Shown: positions 52,869-62,639 of the stretch, in pieces
Position numbering within the stretch: position 1 is the first letter of the stretch
Layout of the letters: every line of letters starts with the position of its first letter
From: Lampropedia hyalina DSM 16112
GTDB taxonomy: Bacteria > Pseudomonadota > Gammaproteobacteria > Burkholderiales > Burkholderiaceae_C
Assembly (NCBI RefSeq): GCF_900129055.1
Contig: NZ_FQUZ01000019.1
Coordinates: 1 to 63,111, forward strand
Reading direction: 5' to 3'
Length of the DNA: 63,111 nt
Translations under genes and position numbers: made by a program
Notes under the pieces: generated by a model
What the model was told of the DNA's origin: nothing
Database searches by the model: none
What the model saw: the letters and a program-made list of their open reading frames with translations, nothing else

Positions 52869-54283
52869 ACGATGACGGCCATCCGCTGGTTGCGGCCATT
52901 GGCCAGGATGTCGGCCAGCTTTTCCAGCGCGGTTTTCAGGCTGGCCTGATCGACCGCGCCCCCAAGGGAAACCCGCAGGGCGTTGGGCGTGACATCCGCC
53001 ACGCTGAAAGCCTCGGAACTGGCGATGCCCAGGTCCTGTTCCTGCGCGGTCTGGATCAAACGATATTGGTCAAGCTTCGGTGGCAACGCAAGCCATAGAT
53101 GCAGGCCATGTGGGTGGAAGCCCTGAATGCCCGGCAGAATGTGTGCGGCCAGTTTCTGGCGTTTGCCCATCTCCTGCTGGATTTTTTGCAGCATTTCCCG
53201 AGCGGCCCCACTGCGGATCCAGTGGGTTGCCATGGATACCATCGCCTGAGGTGTCATCAGGGTGATCGAGCGCAAGGCATCCAATATCGGCTCCAGTGGT
53301 TCAGATGGCGGTGCCACCAGATAGGCGGTGCGCAGACCCGGTGCCAGGCACTTGGACAAAGTGGACAGATAGAACACCGGCGCGCCCTTGCCAGAGGGCT
53401 GCAATGCCGCCAGCGGCGGGGGCGCATCGCCTGCCAGGAGCCAGTAAGGATCGTCCTCGATGATGGCGATCTGGTGCCGGGATGCCACTGCGTAGATGTC
53501 GTGGCGTCGCTGCGCAGGCATGGTGATTGCCGTTGGGTTGTGGATGGAGGGCACCAGATAGATCAGGCTGGGGCGATTCTTTTTGCAGACCTTGTCCAGC
53601 TCATCCGGCAGCATGCCATCTGGGTCGGCCCCCACCTGTACAACGTTGCGCTGCAAAAAGCGTGCGGCTGCGAGAAAGCCGGGGTACGTCAGACTGTCCG
53701 TGACCACCGTGTCGCCAGGCTGAGAGCGCGTCAGCAGCAGTGCCGCAAGCGCGGACTGCGCACCAGGGCAGACCACGACACGATCGGCATTCACGCGCCC
53801 CAATGCAGGCTCCAGCCATGTCGCTGCGGCCTCGCGATCGCCGCGTGAGCCTGCGCCTACGTGGTAGCTCATCAACTCGCCCCCACCGAGTTGATGGCGA
53901 ACCTGCGCCAGGCCTGATTCCATCAACCGGGCAAACGAAGGGCTTGCCAGCAGCGGCGGGATGTTCATGCCCAGATCCACGGTTCTTTCCCTGTCCACGG
54001 CAGATGTGGCGATGAACGTTCCGCCTGCACCATGTGCGTCGAGCAGACCGGCCAGCCGGACTTCCGAGTAGGCGCGCGTCACTGTCGTCAGATCCACACC
54101 CATGGCTTGCGCCAGGTCTCGTTGCGGTGGCAGCCGGTCTCCGGGGCGCAGTACGCCATCCTTGACTGCATTGACGATCTGGCGGGCTATTTGCTGGTAA
54201 CGCGCCCCGGCTCCCTCCTCGAATGGGCGCACCCAGGCGCGATTGGGCTTCTTGAGCTTGCGGTCGGTGGGCAATGTGTCCAT
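52865..54283 (-). CDS. MocR-type (GntR/aminotransferase fusion) transcriptional regulator
   Basis: 472 residues from the ATG at 54283. The N-terminal winged helix has QQIARQIVNAVKDGVLRPG and LPPQRDLAQAMGVDLTTVTR. The C-terminal domain is a fold-type I aminotransferase-like region, with NPTAITMPAQRR and the putative PLP Lys in YLSTLSKCLAPG. MocR proteins usually sense PLP or amino compounds. AAGGA is about 12 bases upstream; ATGs at 54295 and 54328 are alternatives. Divergent from cyoABCD and with a palindrome in the gap, so regulation of itself and perhaps cyo is likely. Confidence 0.9.
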   Translation of the reverse strand: MDTLPTDRKLKKPNRAWVRPFEEGAGARYQQIARQIVNAVKDGVLRPGDRLPPQRDLAQAMGVDLTTVTRAYSEVRLAGLLDAHGAGGTFIATSAVDRERTVDLGMNIPPLLASPSFARLMESGLAQVRHQLGGGELMSYHVGAGSRGDREAAATWLEPALGRVNADRVVVCPGAQSALAALLLTRSQPGDTVVTDSLTYPGFLAAARFLQRNVVQVGADPDGMLPDELDKVCKKNRPSLIYLVPSIHNPTAITMPAQRRHDIYAVASRHQIAIIEDDPYWLLAGDAPPPLAALQPSGKGAPVFYLSTLSKCLAPGLRTAYLVAPPSEPLEPILDALRSITLMTPQAMVSMATHWIRSGAAREMLQKIQQEMGKRQKLAAHILPGIQGFHPHGLHLWLALPPKLDQYRLIQTAQEQDLGIASSEAFSVADVTPNALRVSLGGAVDQASLKTALEKLADILANGRNQRMAVIV

Positions 54284-54331
54284 GTCGAGCGGCATTCCTT
54301 TCTCTTTCAGTGTGTGCAAAATTGCCATACA

Positions 54332-54345
54332 ATACAAATTTGTAT
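54332..54345. promoter_or_regulatory. Palindromic operator in the mocR-cyo intergenic region
   Basis: Perfect 14-bp ATACAAATTTGTAT, flanked by further half-sites (CATACAAT before, TGTATTTATGTATGG after). It lies just upstream of the MocR-type gene and matches the arms at 52580-52598. Confidence 0.5.
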
Positions 54346-54494
54346 GTATTTATGTATGGATGCTGATTGGGCTTTGTATTCGGCCAGATGGCCATCCAGT
54401 CAGTGTACCTGCTCCCATGTATGGCATGGCATCCTGCGCATCCGTCGCATACCCGCCTGCTGTTGTTTCCAACTCACTTCGACAAGGTCTGAGC

Positions 54495-55400
54495 ATGAAA
54501 ACTTGCTGGAACCGCGCTCGCCATGTGCTCGCAGCATTGGCCGTCCTGAGCCTGGCCGGCTGCGACTGGGTGCTTTTCAACTCCAAGGGGGCGGTGGGCA
54601 TTGCCCAGCGCGATCTGATCCTCATCTGTATCGGCCTGATGCTGATCGTGGTCGTTCCAGCCATCGTGCTTTCCTTCGTGTTCGCCTGGCGTTTTCGGGC
54701 CTCGAACAAGAGTGCGAAGTACACGCCGGACTGGGCGCACTCCACCAGGATCGAGGTGGTGGTCTGGGGCGTGCCCTTGCTCATCATCGTGATCCTGTCC
54801 GTGATTGTCTGGAAATCGACCCACGAACTCGACCCGTACAAACCGCTGGACGTGGCCGGTGAGCCGATCCACGTCGAGGTCATCGCAACCGACTGGAAGT
54901 GGGTGTTCGTCTATCCCGACCTGGGCATCGCGACCATCAACCAGCTCCACTTTCCCGCCGGCCGCCAGCTCGTGTTCGACATCACGTCCAACTCGACCAT
55001 GAACACCTTCTTCATCCCGCAACTGGGTGGGCAGATCTACGCGATGGCGGGCATGCGCACCAAGCTGCATCTGGTTGCCAATGAGCCGGGGGAGTTTCGC
55101 GGCATGTCCGGCAACTACAGCGGCCATGGCTTTTCCAAGATGAATTTCACCGCCACCGCCACCTCGGAGGAAGACTTCCAGCGGTGGGTGCGGCAGGTCA
55201 GAAGCGGGCCGCCCATTCGGCTGGACTTCGAGGCGTTCCAACGCATCGCCCAACCGACTCAAGGGCATGCCGTGGTGCATTTCGCACAGGTAGAGCCTGG
55301 CCTGTTCAAGAAAGTCATCGATCAGTTCATCGGCGTTGGCGAGAACGCCAGCCCGCAAGCGGTGCTGCACGACAGCCCGGCACACACCTCGAAGGAGTAA
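54495..55400 (+). CDS. cyoA: Cytochrome bo ubiquinol oxidase subunit II
   Basis: 301 residues. Lipoprotein signal with LSLAGC, two membrane helices ([39 protein letters not shown]) and a periplasmic cupredoxin-like domain. The Cu-A ligands of cytochrome c oxidases are missing (for example [18 protein letters not shown]), as expected of a quinol oxidase. ATG 54495 was chosen over an upstream in-frame start that would lie in the promoter. Subunit of the proton-pumping terminal oxidase; first gene of cyoABCD. Confidence 0.96.
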   Translation: MKTCWNRARHVLAALAVLSLAGCDWVLFNSKGAVGIAQRDLILICIGLMLIVVVPAIVLSFVFAWRFRASNKSAKYTPDWAHSTRIEVVVWGVPLLIIVILSVIVWKSTHELDPYKPLDVAGEPIHVEVIATDWKWVFVYPDLGIATINQLHFPAGRQLVFDITSNSTMNTFFIPQLGGQIYAMAGMRTKLHLVANEPGEFRGMSGNYSGHGFSKMNFTATATSEEDFQRWVRQVRSGPPIRLDFEAFQRIAQPTQGHAVVHFAQVEPGLFKKVIDQFIGVGENASPQAVLHDSPAHTSKE

Positions 55401-55405
55401 AACGC

Positions 55406-57379
55406 ATGTTCGGAAAACTGACATGGGATGCGGTGCCCACGCACGACCCGATCATCGTCGTCACGCTGATTGCAATGGCCCTGGGTGGCGTGGCATTGCT
55501 GGGGGTCACCACCTACTACAGGCTCTGGGGGCCGCTCTGGCGGGACTGGTTCACCACCGTCGATCACAAACGCATCGGCATCATGTACATCGTCGTGGCA
55601 CTGGTGATGCTGGTGCGTGGCTTTGCCGATGCCCTGATGATGCGCGCCCAGCTGGCCGCCGCAGGGCCGGGCAGCGAGGGCTTTCTACCGCCCGAGCACT
55701 ACGACCAGATTTTCACCGCCCACGGCGTGATCATGATCTTCTTCGTGGCCACGCCCCTGGTGGTCGGCCTGATGAACATCATCGTGCCGTTGCAGATCGG
55801 TGCGCGGGACATGGCGTTTCCGTTCCTGAACGCCTTCAGCTTCTGGGTATTCGTGGTCGGCGCGGCGTTGATGATGATCTCGCTGGCCGTTGGCGAGTTC
55901 GCCATGACTGGCTGGGTGGCCTATCCGCCGCTGTCGGGCATTGAGTTCAGTCCGGGTGTCGGGGTGGATTACTACATCTGGGCACTGCAAGCGTCGGGGT
56001 TGGGAACGCTGCTGACCGGCGTGAACCTGTTCATCACCATTCTCAGAATGCGCGCGCCGGGCATGACGCTGATGAAGATGCCGGTGTTCACCTGGACGGT
56101 GTTCGTCACCAGCGTGATCATCATTGCCGCGTTCCCGATCCTGACCGTGGCACTTGGCGCACTGACGCTGGATCGCTACCTCGACTTCAACTTCTACACC
56201 AACACGCTCGGCGGCAATCCGATGATGTACGTGAACCTGGTGTGGGCCTGGGGCCACCCCGAGGTCTATATCCTGGTGCTGCCTGCATTCGGCATCTTTT
56301 CGGAAGTCACCGCCACGTTCTCGCGCAAGAAGCTGTTCGGCTACACGTCGATGGTGGGGGCGACCCTGGCGATCGGCATCCTGTCGTTCATCGTCTGGCT
56401 GCACCACTTCTTCACGATGGGATCGGGTGCCAGCGTCAATGCCTTCTTCGGCATCATGACCATGATTATTGCCATTCCTACTGGCGTGAAAATCTTCACC
56501 TGGCTGTTCACCATGTATGGCGGGCGCGTCGAATTCACGCCGCCGATGCTGTGGACCATCGCCTTCCTGGTGACGTTCACCATCGGCGGCATGACCGGCG
56601 TGCTGCTGGCCATTCCCGGTGCCGACTTCGTGCTGCACAACAGCCTGTTCCTGGTCGCGCACTTCCACAACACCATCATCGGCGGGGCCTTGTTCGGCTA
56701 CTTCGCCGGCCTGGCCTATTGGTTCCCGAAGATATTCGGCTTCAAGCTCAATGAGCGGTGGGGCAAGTATTCGTTCTGGAGCTGGGTGATCGGCTTTTAC
56801 CTGGCCTTTATGCCGCTGTACATGCTGGGCTTCATGGGCATGACCCGGCGGCTGAACCAGTACGACAACCCGGCCTGGCAACCGTACCTGTATGTGGCAT
56901 TTGCCGGTTCGCTGTTCGTGCTGGCGGGCATCGTTTTCATGCTGGTGCAGGTCTTCGTCAGCATTCGTGACCGCAAACAGAATCTGGACCTGACAGGCGA
57001 CCCCTGGGATGGGCGCACGCTGGAGTGGGCCACGGCATCGCCGCCCGCGTTCTACAACTTCGCCGTGGTTCCCCAGGTGGATTCGCTCGATGCCTTCCAT
57101 GAAGCCAAGAAGCGCGGCCTGCCGCCGCCACCCGAGCGGTACGAGCCGATTCACATGCCGCGCAACACCGGGGTTCCCTTCGTCGTCAATGTCTGGATTC
57201 TGCTGCTGTGCTTCGCCCTGGTCTGGCACATCTGGTGGCTGGCCGGTGCCAGCTTTCTGGCGATGATCGTCACGTTCATCGTGCGCTCCTATGACGAGGA
57301 TACCGACTACCACGTCCCTGCCGAGGAAGTCGCGCGCATCGAGAACCAGCGCACTGGCGCAATTGAGTACAAGGGCTGA
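55406..57379 (+). CDS. cyoB: Cytochrome bo ubiquinol oxidase subunit I
   Basis: 657 residues, about 15 membrane helices. The heme-copper site is complete: [17 protein letters not shown] for Cu-B and its cross-linked Tyr, the paired His in WLHHFFTMG, and [16 protein letters not shown] for the hemes. Carries low-spin heme b and high-spin heme o with Cu-B; oxidises ubiquinol and reduces oxygen to water. The heme o must come from a CtaB/CyoE enzyme. ATG 55406 with AAGGAG upstream. 5 bp after cyoA. Confidence 0.97.
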   Translation: MFGKLTWDAVPTHDPIIVVTLIAMALGGVALLGVTTYYRLWGPLWRDWFTTVDHKRIGIMYIVVALVMLVRGFADALMMRAQLAAAGPGSEGFLPPEHYDQIFTAHGVIMIFFVATPLVVGLMNIIVPLQIGARDMAFPFLNAFSFWVFVVGAALMMISLAVGEFAMTGWVAYPPLSGIEFSPGVGVDYYIWALQASGLGTLLTGVNLFITILRMRAPGMTLMKMPVFTWTVFVTSVIIIAAFPILTVALGALTLDRYLDFNFYTNTLGGNPMMYVNLVWAWGHPEVYILVLPAFGIFSEVTATFSRKKLFGYTSMVGATLAIGILSFIVWLHHFFTMGSGASVNAFFGIMTMIIAIPTGVKIFTWLFTMYGGRVEFTPPMLWTIAFLVTFTIGGMTGVLLAIPGADFVLHNSLFLVAHFHNTIIGGALFGYFAGLAYWFPKIFGFKLNERWGKYSFWSWVIGFYLAFMPLYMLGFMGMTRRLNQYDNPAWQPYLYVAFAGSLFVLAGIVFMLVQVFVSIRDRKQNLDLTGDPWDGRTLEWATASPPAFYNFAVVPQVDSLDAFHEAKKRGLPPPPERYEPIHMPRNTGVPFVVNVWILLLCFALVWHIWWLAGASFLAMIVTFIVRSYDEDTDYHVPAEEVARIENQRTGAIEYKG

Positions 57380-57381
57380 GC

Positions 57382-58014
57382 ATGTCAAGCACCACCTATC
57401 CACCATCCCATGCGGCACAGGATGAATCCCCTCACGACGGCCATCACGATGGCCATGACCAAGGCTCGATGAAGGTTCTGGGCATGTGGATTTACCTCAT
57501 GTCCGACTGCATCCTGTTCGGTTCGCTATTCGCCTCGTTCGCGGTGCTCAGCAACGCCTTCGCAGGCGGCCCCACCGGCCAGGAACTGTTTTCGCTGCCG
57601 TTCATCCTGACCGAAACCTTCCTGCTGCTGTGCTCCAGCATCACCTACGGCTGGGCGATGCTGGCCATGCACCGTGGCGACAAACATGGCGTATTGCGCT
57701 GGCTGGGCGTGACGTTCGCCCTGGGCGCGGCCTTCATCGGGATGGAACTCTACGAATTCCATCACCTGATCTCGATCGGTGCCGGGCCGACACGCAGTGC
57801 CTATCTGTCGGCCTTTTTTGCCCTGGTGGGCACGCATGGCTTGCATGTGGCGGCCGGGTTGATCTGGATGGGCGTGCTGATGCACCAGATCCAACGCCGG
57901 GACCTGACGCCCACCAACGTGACGCGGCTTTCCTGCCTGAGCCTGTTCTGGCACTTCCTGGACCTGGTGTGGATCTGCGTCTTCACCTTCGTCTATCTGT
58001 TCGGAGTTTTCTGA
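57382..58014 (+). CDS. cyoC: Cytochrome bo ubiquinol oxidase subunit III
   Basis: 210 residues, five membrane helices. His-rich N-terminus ([16 protein letters not shown]), then [23 protein letters not shown], the signature start of CyoC, and [19 protein letters not shown] at the end. Stabilises the oxidase core. Its ATG is 2 bp after the cyoB stop. Confidence 0.95.
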   Translation: MSSTTYPPSHAAQDESPHDGHHDGHDQGSMKVLGMWIYLMSDCILFGSLFASFAVLSNAFAGGPTGQELFSLPFILTETFLLLCSSITYGWAMLAMHRGDKHGVLRWLGVTFALGAAFIGMELYEFHHLISIGAGPTRSAYLSAFFALVGTHGLHVAAGLIWMGVLMHQIQRRDLTPTNVTRLSCLSLFWHFLDLVWICVFTFVYLFGVF

Positions 58015-58016
58015 CC

Positions 58017-58349
58017 ATGTCCCATGTTTCCACGACACGCGCTGGCGAGAGCCACGGCAGCGCGAAGTCCTATCGCACCGGCTTCTTTCTGTCCGCCATC
58101 CTGACCATCATCCCGTTCGCGCTGGTCATGCACCCGGTGCTGTCCCGGCCACTGACGCTGCTGTTGCTGGTCGGTTTCGCGGTCGCGCAGATCGTGGTGC
58201 AACTGGTGTACTTCCTGCACATGAACCGGTCTTCGGAAGGCGGCTGGAACCTGGCCAGCTTCGTCTTCACGCTGGTCATCCTGTTCATCGTCGTGGCGTT
58301 GTCAATCTGGATCATCTGGAGCATGCACTACCACATGATGATCAATTGA
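58017..58349 (+). CDS. cyoD: Cytochrome bo ubiquinol oxidase subunit IV
   Basis: 110 residues, three membrane helices (LSAILTIIPFALVM, LTLLLLVGFAVAQIVVQLVYFLHM, VFTLVILFIVVALSIWIIWSM), matching CyoD. Needed for assembly of the oxidase. Starts 2 bp after the cyoC stop and ends the operon; cyoE is not next to it. Confidence 0.93.
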   Translation: MSHVSTTRAGESHGSAKSYRTGFFLSAILTIIPFALVMHPVLSRPLTLLLLVGFAVAQIVVQLVYFLHMNRSSEGGWNLASFVFTLVILFIVVALSIWIIWSMHYHMMIN

Positions 58350-58381
58350 ATGGATGTGTGGCATCGCCACATGCGCACAAA

Positions 58382-58413
58382 AGAAAAAACGCTGAACCGG
58401 GAGCGGTTCAGCG
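58382..58413 (-). terminator. Rho-independent terminator of ctaA-ctaB-sco1
   Basis: Perfect 10-bp stem CGCTGAACCG / CGGTTCAGCG with a 4-base loop. On the minus strand it is followed by six T, ending transcripts from sco1. It probably also stops or slows plus-strand cyo transcripts. Confidence 0.85.
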
Positions 58414-58452
58414 TATGGAGCGGGGCCTTGCCCCCTCACTGCCAATTGGTGA

Positions 58453-59100
58453 TTACGAAGACTTCAGCAAGGCCTGAATGTCCTGCGTGATCTGGTCGGC
58501 AGGCGTGCCGTATTTCACATACAGGCGCAGCTTGCCGCTGGGGTCGTAGAGGTAGCTGCCGGCCGAATGGTCGATGGTGTAGGAGTCGGGTGTGCTGCCC
58601 GGAACCTTCTTGTAATACACCTTGAAGTCGCGCGCCATCGTGGCCACTTCTTCGGGCGTGCCTACCAGGGCCTTGAAGCTGGGGTCGAAGGCGGTGACGT
58701 AGGCGCGCATGATTTCGGGGGTGTCGCGCTCCGGGTCCACCGTCACGAACAGCACTTGCAGCCTGTCGCCATCCGCTCCCAGGGCCTGCTTGACTTCGGC
58801 CATTTCCAGCAGCGTGGTCGGGCAGATGTCGGGGCACTGGGCGAAGCCGAAGAAGATGTGCACCACCTTGCCTTCAAAATCCTTCATGGTGCGGCGCACG
58901 CCATCGGCATCGGGCATGGCCCAGTTCTGGGCATAGCTCACCCCGCTGAGGTCCACGGCATTGAAGCTGGGGGCGGCCTTGGATGCCGTCGCATCGCTCT
59001 TGCCACAGGCGGCAAGGCCCAGTGCCAGGGCTGTGGTGAAACCCAGCACGGCACGGCGCGTGACGGTGTGCGAAGAAGAAACGGGGGAGCCTGCTTGCAT
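58453..59100 (-). CDS. sco1: SCO1/SenC family copper chaperone
   Basis: 215 residues. Tat-like or lipoprotein signal (TRRAVLGFTTALALGLAAC, lipobox LAAC). The thioredoxin-fold domain has the copper motif CPDICP (in FGFAQCPDICPTTLLEM) and the distal His in TIDHSAGSYLYD. Delivers copper to the Cu-A site of cytochrome c oxidase. Third gene of ctaA-ctaB-sco1, 12 bp after ctaB and ended by the hairpin at 58382. As the bo oxidase here lacks Cu-A, its client is presumably a cytochrome c oxidase encoded elsewhere. Confidence 0.94.
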   Translation of the reverse strand: MQAGSPVSSSHTVTRRAVLGFTTALALGLAACGKSDATASKAAPSFNAVDLSGVSYAQNWAMPDADGVRRTMKDFEGKVVHIFFGFAQCPDICPTTLLEMAEVKQALGADGDRLQVLFVTVDPERDTPEIMRAYVTAFDPSFKALVGTPEEVATMARDFKVYYKKVPGSTPDSYTIDHSAGSYLYDPSGKLRLYVKYGTPADQITQDIQALLKSS

Positions 59101-59112
59101 CAGACGTTTACC

Positions 59113-60012
59113 TCACAAAAGAAAATGATCGACCAGCAAGGCCGTGAAAATCCCGCTCAAATGCCAGAGCGAGAAGCGGAAAGTCTTGCGCGCCAGCGCG
59201 TCGGAATAATCGCGCCACAGGAAGAAGCCATAGACGCAGAAGATGCTGCTGAGCACGAAGGCCACGCCCAGGTACAGCCAGGAACTCATGCCGTAGCCTG
59301 CGGGCATCAGTGTCACGGCCAGCAGGGCCAGCGTGTACAGAAAGACGTGGCGGGCGGTGTATTGCTGGCCGTGGGTCACGGGCAGCATCGGCAGGCCGGA
59401 GCGGCGGTAATCGTCCACGCGGTACAGGGCCAGTGCCCAGAAGTGCGGTGGCGTCCAGATGAAGATGATGAGAAACAACAGCCAGGCTTCCGGGCCGACC
59501 GTGCCGGTCATGGCCGCCCAGCCCAGCACCGGCGGCATGGCTCCCGATGCCCCACCGATGACGATGTTCTGCGGGGTCAGCGGCTTCAGGATCACCGTGT
59601 AGATGACGGCATAGCCCACAAAGGTGGCCAGCGTCAGCCACATGGTCAGTGCATTCACATAGGCCAGCAGCACAAAACAGCCAGCGCAGCACAGGGCCGC
59701 CGAAAACCCCAGGGCCTGTGCCGTGGTCAGCTCGCCGCGTGCCGTGGGCCGCCAGGCCGTGCGCTTCATGCGCGCATCGATGGTTTTTTCCACCAGGCAG
59801 TTGAAGGCCGCCGCTGCCGCTGCCACCAGCCAGATGCCCGCGCAGGCCACGGCCATGCGCAGCCATTCGTCGCCCGTCGGCCACTGTGGCACGGCCAGCA
59901 CCATGCCGATGAAGGCGCAGAACACGATGAGCTGCACCACGCGGGGCTTGGTCAAAACATAAAACTGCGCCAGGCGCGAGGTGGAAGGTTGCGCGGTTGC
60001 TTTTGTTGTCAT
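59113..60012 (-). CDS. ctaB: Protoheme IX farnesyltransferase (heme O synthase)
   Basis: 299 residues, UbiA-type prenyltransferase with about eight or nine helices. Motifs [20 protein letters not shown] (the first Asp-rich loop NxxxD type) and [18 protein letters not shown] are those of CtaB/CyoE. Converts heme B to heme O. The ATG at 60012 has AGGAG eight bases upstream. It can feed both heme A synthesis (ctaA, 142 bp upstream) and the bo oxidase encoded next door. Confidence 0.96.
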   Translation of the reverse strand: MTTKATAQPSTSRLAQFYVLTKPRVVQLIVFCAFIGMVLAVPQWPTGDEWLRMAVACAGIWLVAAAAAAFNCLVEKTIDARMKRTAWRPTARGELTTAQALGFSAALCCAGCFVLLAYVNALTMWLTLATFVGYAVIYTVILKPLTPQNIVIGGASGAMPPVLGWAAMTGTVGPEAWLLFLIIFIWTPPHFWALALYRVDDYRRSGLPMLPVTHGQQYTARHVFLYTLALLAVTLMPAGYGMSSWLYLGVAFVLSSIFCVYGFFLWRDYSDALARKTFRFSLWHLSGIFTALLVDHFLL

Positions 60013-60154
60013 CGGAGTGCTCCTGTGGCGGCCGTGCGTGTACTGTGTGGGGGGACGGAAAAAATGTGCTCGCTGTGGCCTGCGGGCATACACAGCAGGC
60101 GCAGTGCAATGTCAAGGTGTCGTGCAGGTCACGATGCACTGGCCCGCATGCGGC

Positions 60155-61324
60155 TCATGCGGTGTTTTGTACACGGCTTCGCATTATGACATTGGTCAAT
60201 AAGACCGCCAAGGCCGCTGCCCCGCCCGTGTGCAGCACCGCTGCCAGCAGTGGCCAGCCCAGCACGATATTGCTCAGCCCCGTCAGGAACTGCAACAGCA
60301 GCAGGGCCAGCAGCCAGCGGGCCTGCCGCTGCAAGCCCGGCAGGTGCCACAGGCGCACCGCCAGCCATGCCAGCACCGCAATCACCAGATAGGCGGCCAG
60401 CCGGTGCGTGTAGTGAATCGCCACCAGTGCGGCAAAGCCCAGGTACTCGCCATCGCGCTGTTTGCCCAGCTCGCGCCAGATTTCAAAACCCTGCGCAAAA
60501 TCCATCTCCGGCCACCATGCGCCATTGCAGTCGGGGAACGTCGAGCAGGCCAGCACCGCGTAATTGGTGCTCACCCAGCCGCCCAGCGCGATTTGCAGCA
60601 TCAGCAGCAGCAGCGAGGCCCACATCAGGGCGCGCAATCCTGCCCCCACGGCCACGCGCGGCAGGCTGCCTCCGCGCACCGCCTGCACACACAGCAGCAT
60701 CAGCAGCACGATGCCGCCCAGCAGGTGCAGCGTGACGATGGCCGGAAACAGCTTCATCGTCACCGTCCACGCGCCGAATGCCCCTTGCAGGCAGACCCAG
60801 AACAGCGTGAAGCTCGCCCAGGCCGGATGCACGCCCGCCCCCGCATCTGCCGCAGGAGCCAGCGACCGCACCACTTCCTGCCCCTGCCGACGTTGCCGAC
60901 GCAGGCGCAGCCAGTGCCGCCACGACAGAGCCGTCAGAACCACAATCAGAAAGCCCACGCTGGTGGCCAGATAGCGGTGAATCATCTCGATCCAGGCTTT
61001 CTTGTGCGTCACCGGCCCCGTGGGCATGGCCTCCTGCGCGGCAGTGATCTCGTGCCGCGCCCCCACCGGGCTGGCATTGCCATAGCAGCCGGGCCAGTCC
61101 GGGCAGCCCAGTCCCGAATCCGTCAGGCGCGTGAACGCTCCGAACAGCACCAGGTCGAAGGTCAGAAACAGTGTCAGCAGCACCAGTGCCTGCGCCCAGC
61201 CCGACGCACTGGCATGGCGATGCCGCCACCACAGCCACGCCAGCGGGATGCAGCCAATCAATGCCCCCAGCAGCAGCATCTGCACCAGTGGACTCCAGTT
61301 GTAGAGTGCCACAGCCTCATTCAT
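60155..61324 (-). CDS. ctaA: Heme A synthase (CtaA/COX15)
   Basis: 389 residues, eight membrane helices. Recognised by TRLTDSGLGCPDWPGCYG near the N-terminus, KKAWIEMIHRYLATSVGFLI (heme-ligand His) and AIHYTHRLAAYLVIAVL. Oxidises heme O to heme A for aa3-type oxidases. First gene of ctaA-ctaB-sco1. Its presence implies an aa3 oxidase elsewhere in the genome. Start MNEAVALYNWSPLVQ at 61324. Confidence 0.94.
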   Translation of the reverse strand: MNEAVALYNWSPLVQMLLLGALIGCIPLAWLWWRHRHASASGWAQALVLLTLFLTFDLVLFGAFTRLTDSGLGCPDWPGCYGNASPVGARHEITAAQEAMPTGPVTHKKAWIEMIHRYLATSVGFLIVVLTALSWRHWLRLRRQRRQGQEVVRSLAPAADAGAGVHPAWASFTLFWVCLQGAFGAWTVTMKLFPAIVTLHLLGGIVLLMLLCVQAVRGGSLPRVAVGAGLRALMWASLLLLMLQIALGGWVSTNYAVLACSTFPDCNGAWWPEMDFAQGFEIWRELGKQRDGEYLGFAALVAIHYTHRLAAYLVIAVLAWLAVRLWHLPGLQRQARWLLALLLLQFLTGLSNIVLGWPLLAAVLHTGGAAALAVLLTNVIMRSRVQNTA

Positions 61325-61365
61325 GGGGTGGTTTCCTTGTCCATCGTGTCAATCCGGCAACCTGC

Positions 61366-61983
61366 TCACTCCTTGCCCAGCATCCGTGCCACATAGCGGG
61401 CAATCACATCCACTTCCAGATTCACCGCACTGCCCGGTTTCAAATGCTGGAGCGCGGTGTTCTCCACGGTGTGCGGAATCAGGTTGATGCTGAACTCGCA
61501 GGCATCGGGCAAATCCTCCACCGCATTCACCGTCAGGCTCACACCCTGCACCGTGATGGAACCCTTGTAGGCCAGGTAATGCGCCAGAGAACGCGGCGCG
61601 CGAATGCGCAGCTCGAAACTCTCGCCCACTGCCTCGAAGCGGCTGACATGGCCAATGCCATCCACATGGCCAGACACAATGTGCCCGCCCAGCCGGTCGT
61701 GCGCCGCCAGGGCTTTTTCCAGATTCACCTCGCCCTGCACATCCAGCCCGGTGGTGCGCGCCAGCGACTCTGCCGACACATCCACGCTGAATACCGATGC
61801 CGCCTTGTCCAGCGATGTCACCGTCATGCAGGCACCGTTCAGCGCGATGCTGTCGCCCAGTCCCACATCGTCCAGGTAATGCGCAGGCGTGCCAATGTGC
61901 AGGCGTTTGCCATATTGCAGGCCCTCGCCCAGATCGTGAATGGATTGAATGCGGCCAATGGCCGTGATGATGCCGGTGAACAT
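61366..61983 (-). CDS. ribE: Riboflavin synthase alpha subunit
   Basis: 205 residues. Start MFTGIITAIGRI is diagnostic. Two tandem lumazine-binding domains are seen: VGLGDSIALNGACMTVTSLD in the first and GSITVQGVSLTVNAVED in the second, each with the conserved Gly/Cys-Thr signature. Converts two 6,7-dimethyl-8-ribityllumazine molecules into riboflavin. GGAAG lies upstream. It stands alone; ribD is at 42959 and no FMN riboswitch is seen in front. Confidence 0.96.
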   Translation of the reverse strand: MFTGIITAIGRIQSIHDLGEGLQYGKRLHIGTPAHYLDDVGLGDSIALNGACMTVTSLDKAASVFSVDVSAESLARTTGLDVQGEVNLEKALAAHDRLGGHIVSGHVDGIGHVSRFEAVGESFELRIRAPRSLAHYLAYKGSITVQGVSLTVNAVEDLPDACEFSINLIPHTVENTALQHLKPGSAVNLEVDVIARYVARMLGKE

Positions 61984-62107
61984 GAGAACTTCCCGTTTTG
62001 GTGAGTGCCGAATCTATTGAATGCCGTTGCCAGCGGTGCGTCGGGTCATGCCGACGCACCTTCTGTCGTCATGATACCGGCATGGCGGGGGTACGGGGTG
62101 CGGCAGG

Positions 62108-62635
62108 CTATTCGCAGTTTTCGCGAACCACTGCCTGTGCCGATTCGCGTTCACGGGCGCGGGAGGCATCGTCCATGAAGCCGGTCTCGCCTTTTTCGTT
62201 GATGGTGCTGACCCGGCGGCCCGGCTCCAGTTGTGCCAGTGCGCGGCGGGCATTGGCGCAGTTGAGTGCCTTGATCTGCTGGTTGCGGGCCTGCACGGCG
62301 GCTTCTTCTTCCTGGTGCGCCTTGTCTTCCGCTTCCATTTTCCTCTGGAGTTCGGGGTCTATGGCCAGTTCAGGTGCATTCGCATTCGGTGGTGCCGGGG
62401 TTGTGGCTTCGGTGGCATCCGGTGCCGTGGCGGGACTCACCGGCACAGTCGGAGCCGCACCACGCGGTTGCCGCAGAATATTGCGCTCGGGCACGGAAAT
62501 CGGTGGTGGCCGGTCGCTGTACACCGTGCGACCGCCTTCATCCACCCATTGCCATTGCGCCCATGCGCCAGACAGTGGCCACAGAGCCACCGTCATTCCA
62601 AGAATCCATCCAGCCTTGCGTATTGTGTGTGTCAT
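62108..62635 (-). CDS. DUF4124 domain-containing periplasmic protein
   Basis: 175 residues. Signal peptide (about 1-26, ending SGAWAQ), then the DUF4124 signature QWVDEGGRTVYSDRPPP, a Pro/Ala/Thr-rich linker, a coiled, charged stretch and a C-terminal Cys pair (ALNCANARR, RENCE). Found widely in proteobacteria with no known function. A TnpB element begins 4 bp before its ATG, with no Shine-Dalgarno of its own visible, so translation may be altered, like the lipoprotein gene at 6210. Confidence 0.88.
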   Translation of the reverse strand: MTHTIRKAGWILGMTVALWPLSGAWAQWQWVDEGGRTVYSDRPPPISVPERNILRQPRGAAPTVPVSPATAPDATEATTPAPPNANAPELAIDPELQRKMEAEDKAHQEEEAAVQARNQQIKALNCANARRALAQLEPGRRVSTINEKGETGFMDDASRARERESAQAVVRENCE

Positions 62636-62639
62636 TGAT

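Noticed and set aside
53579-53594. TTTTTGCAGACCTT resembling the repeat end
   Set aside because: Lies inside the MocR-type gene, encoding KVCKK; no repeat arms around it, so chance similarity.
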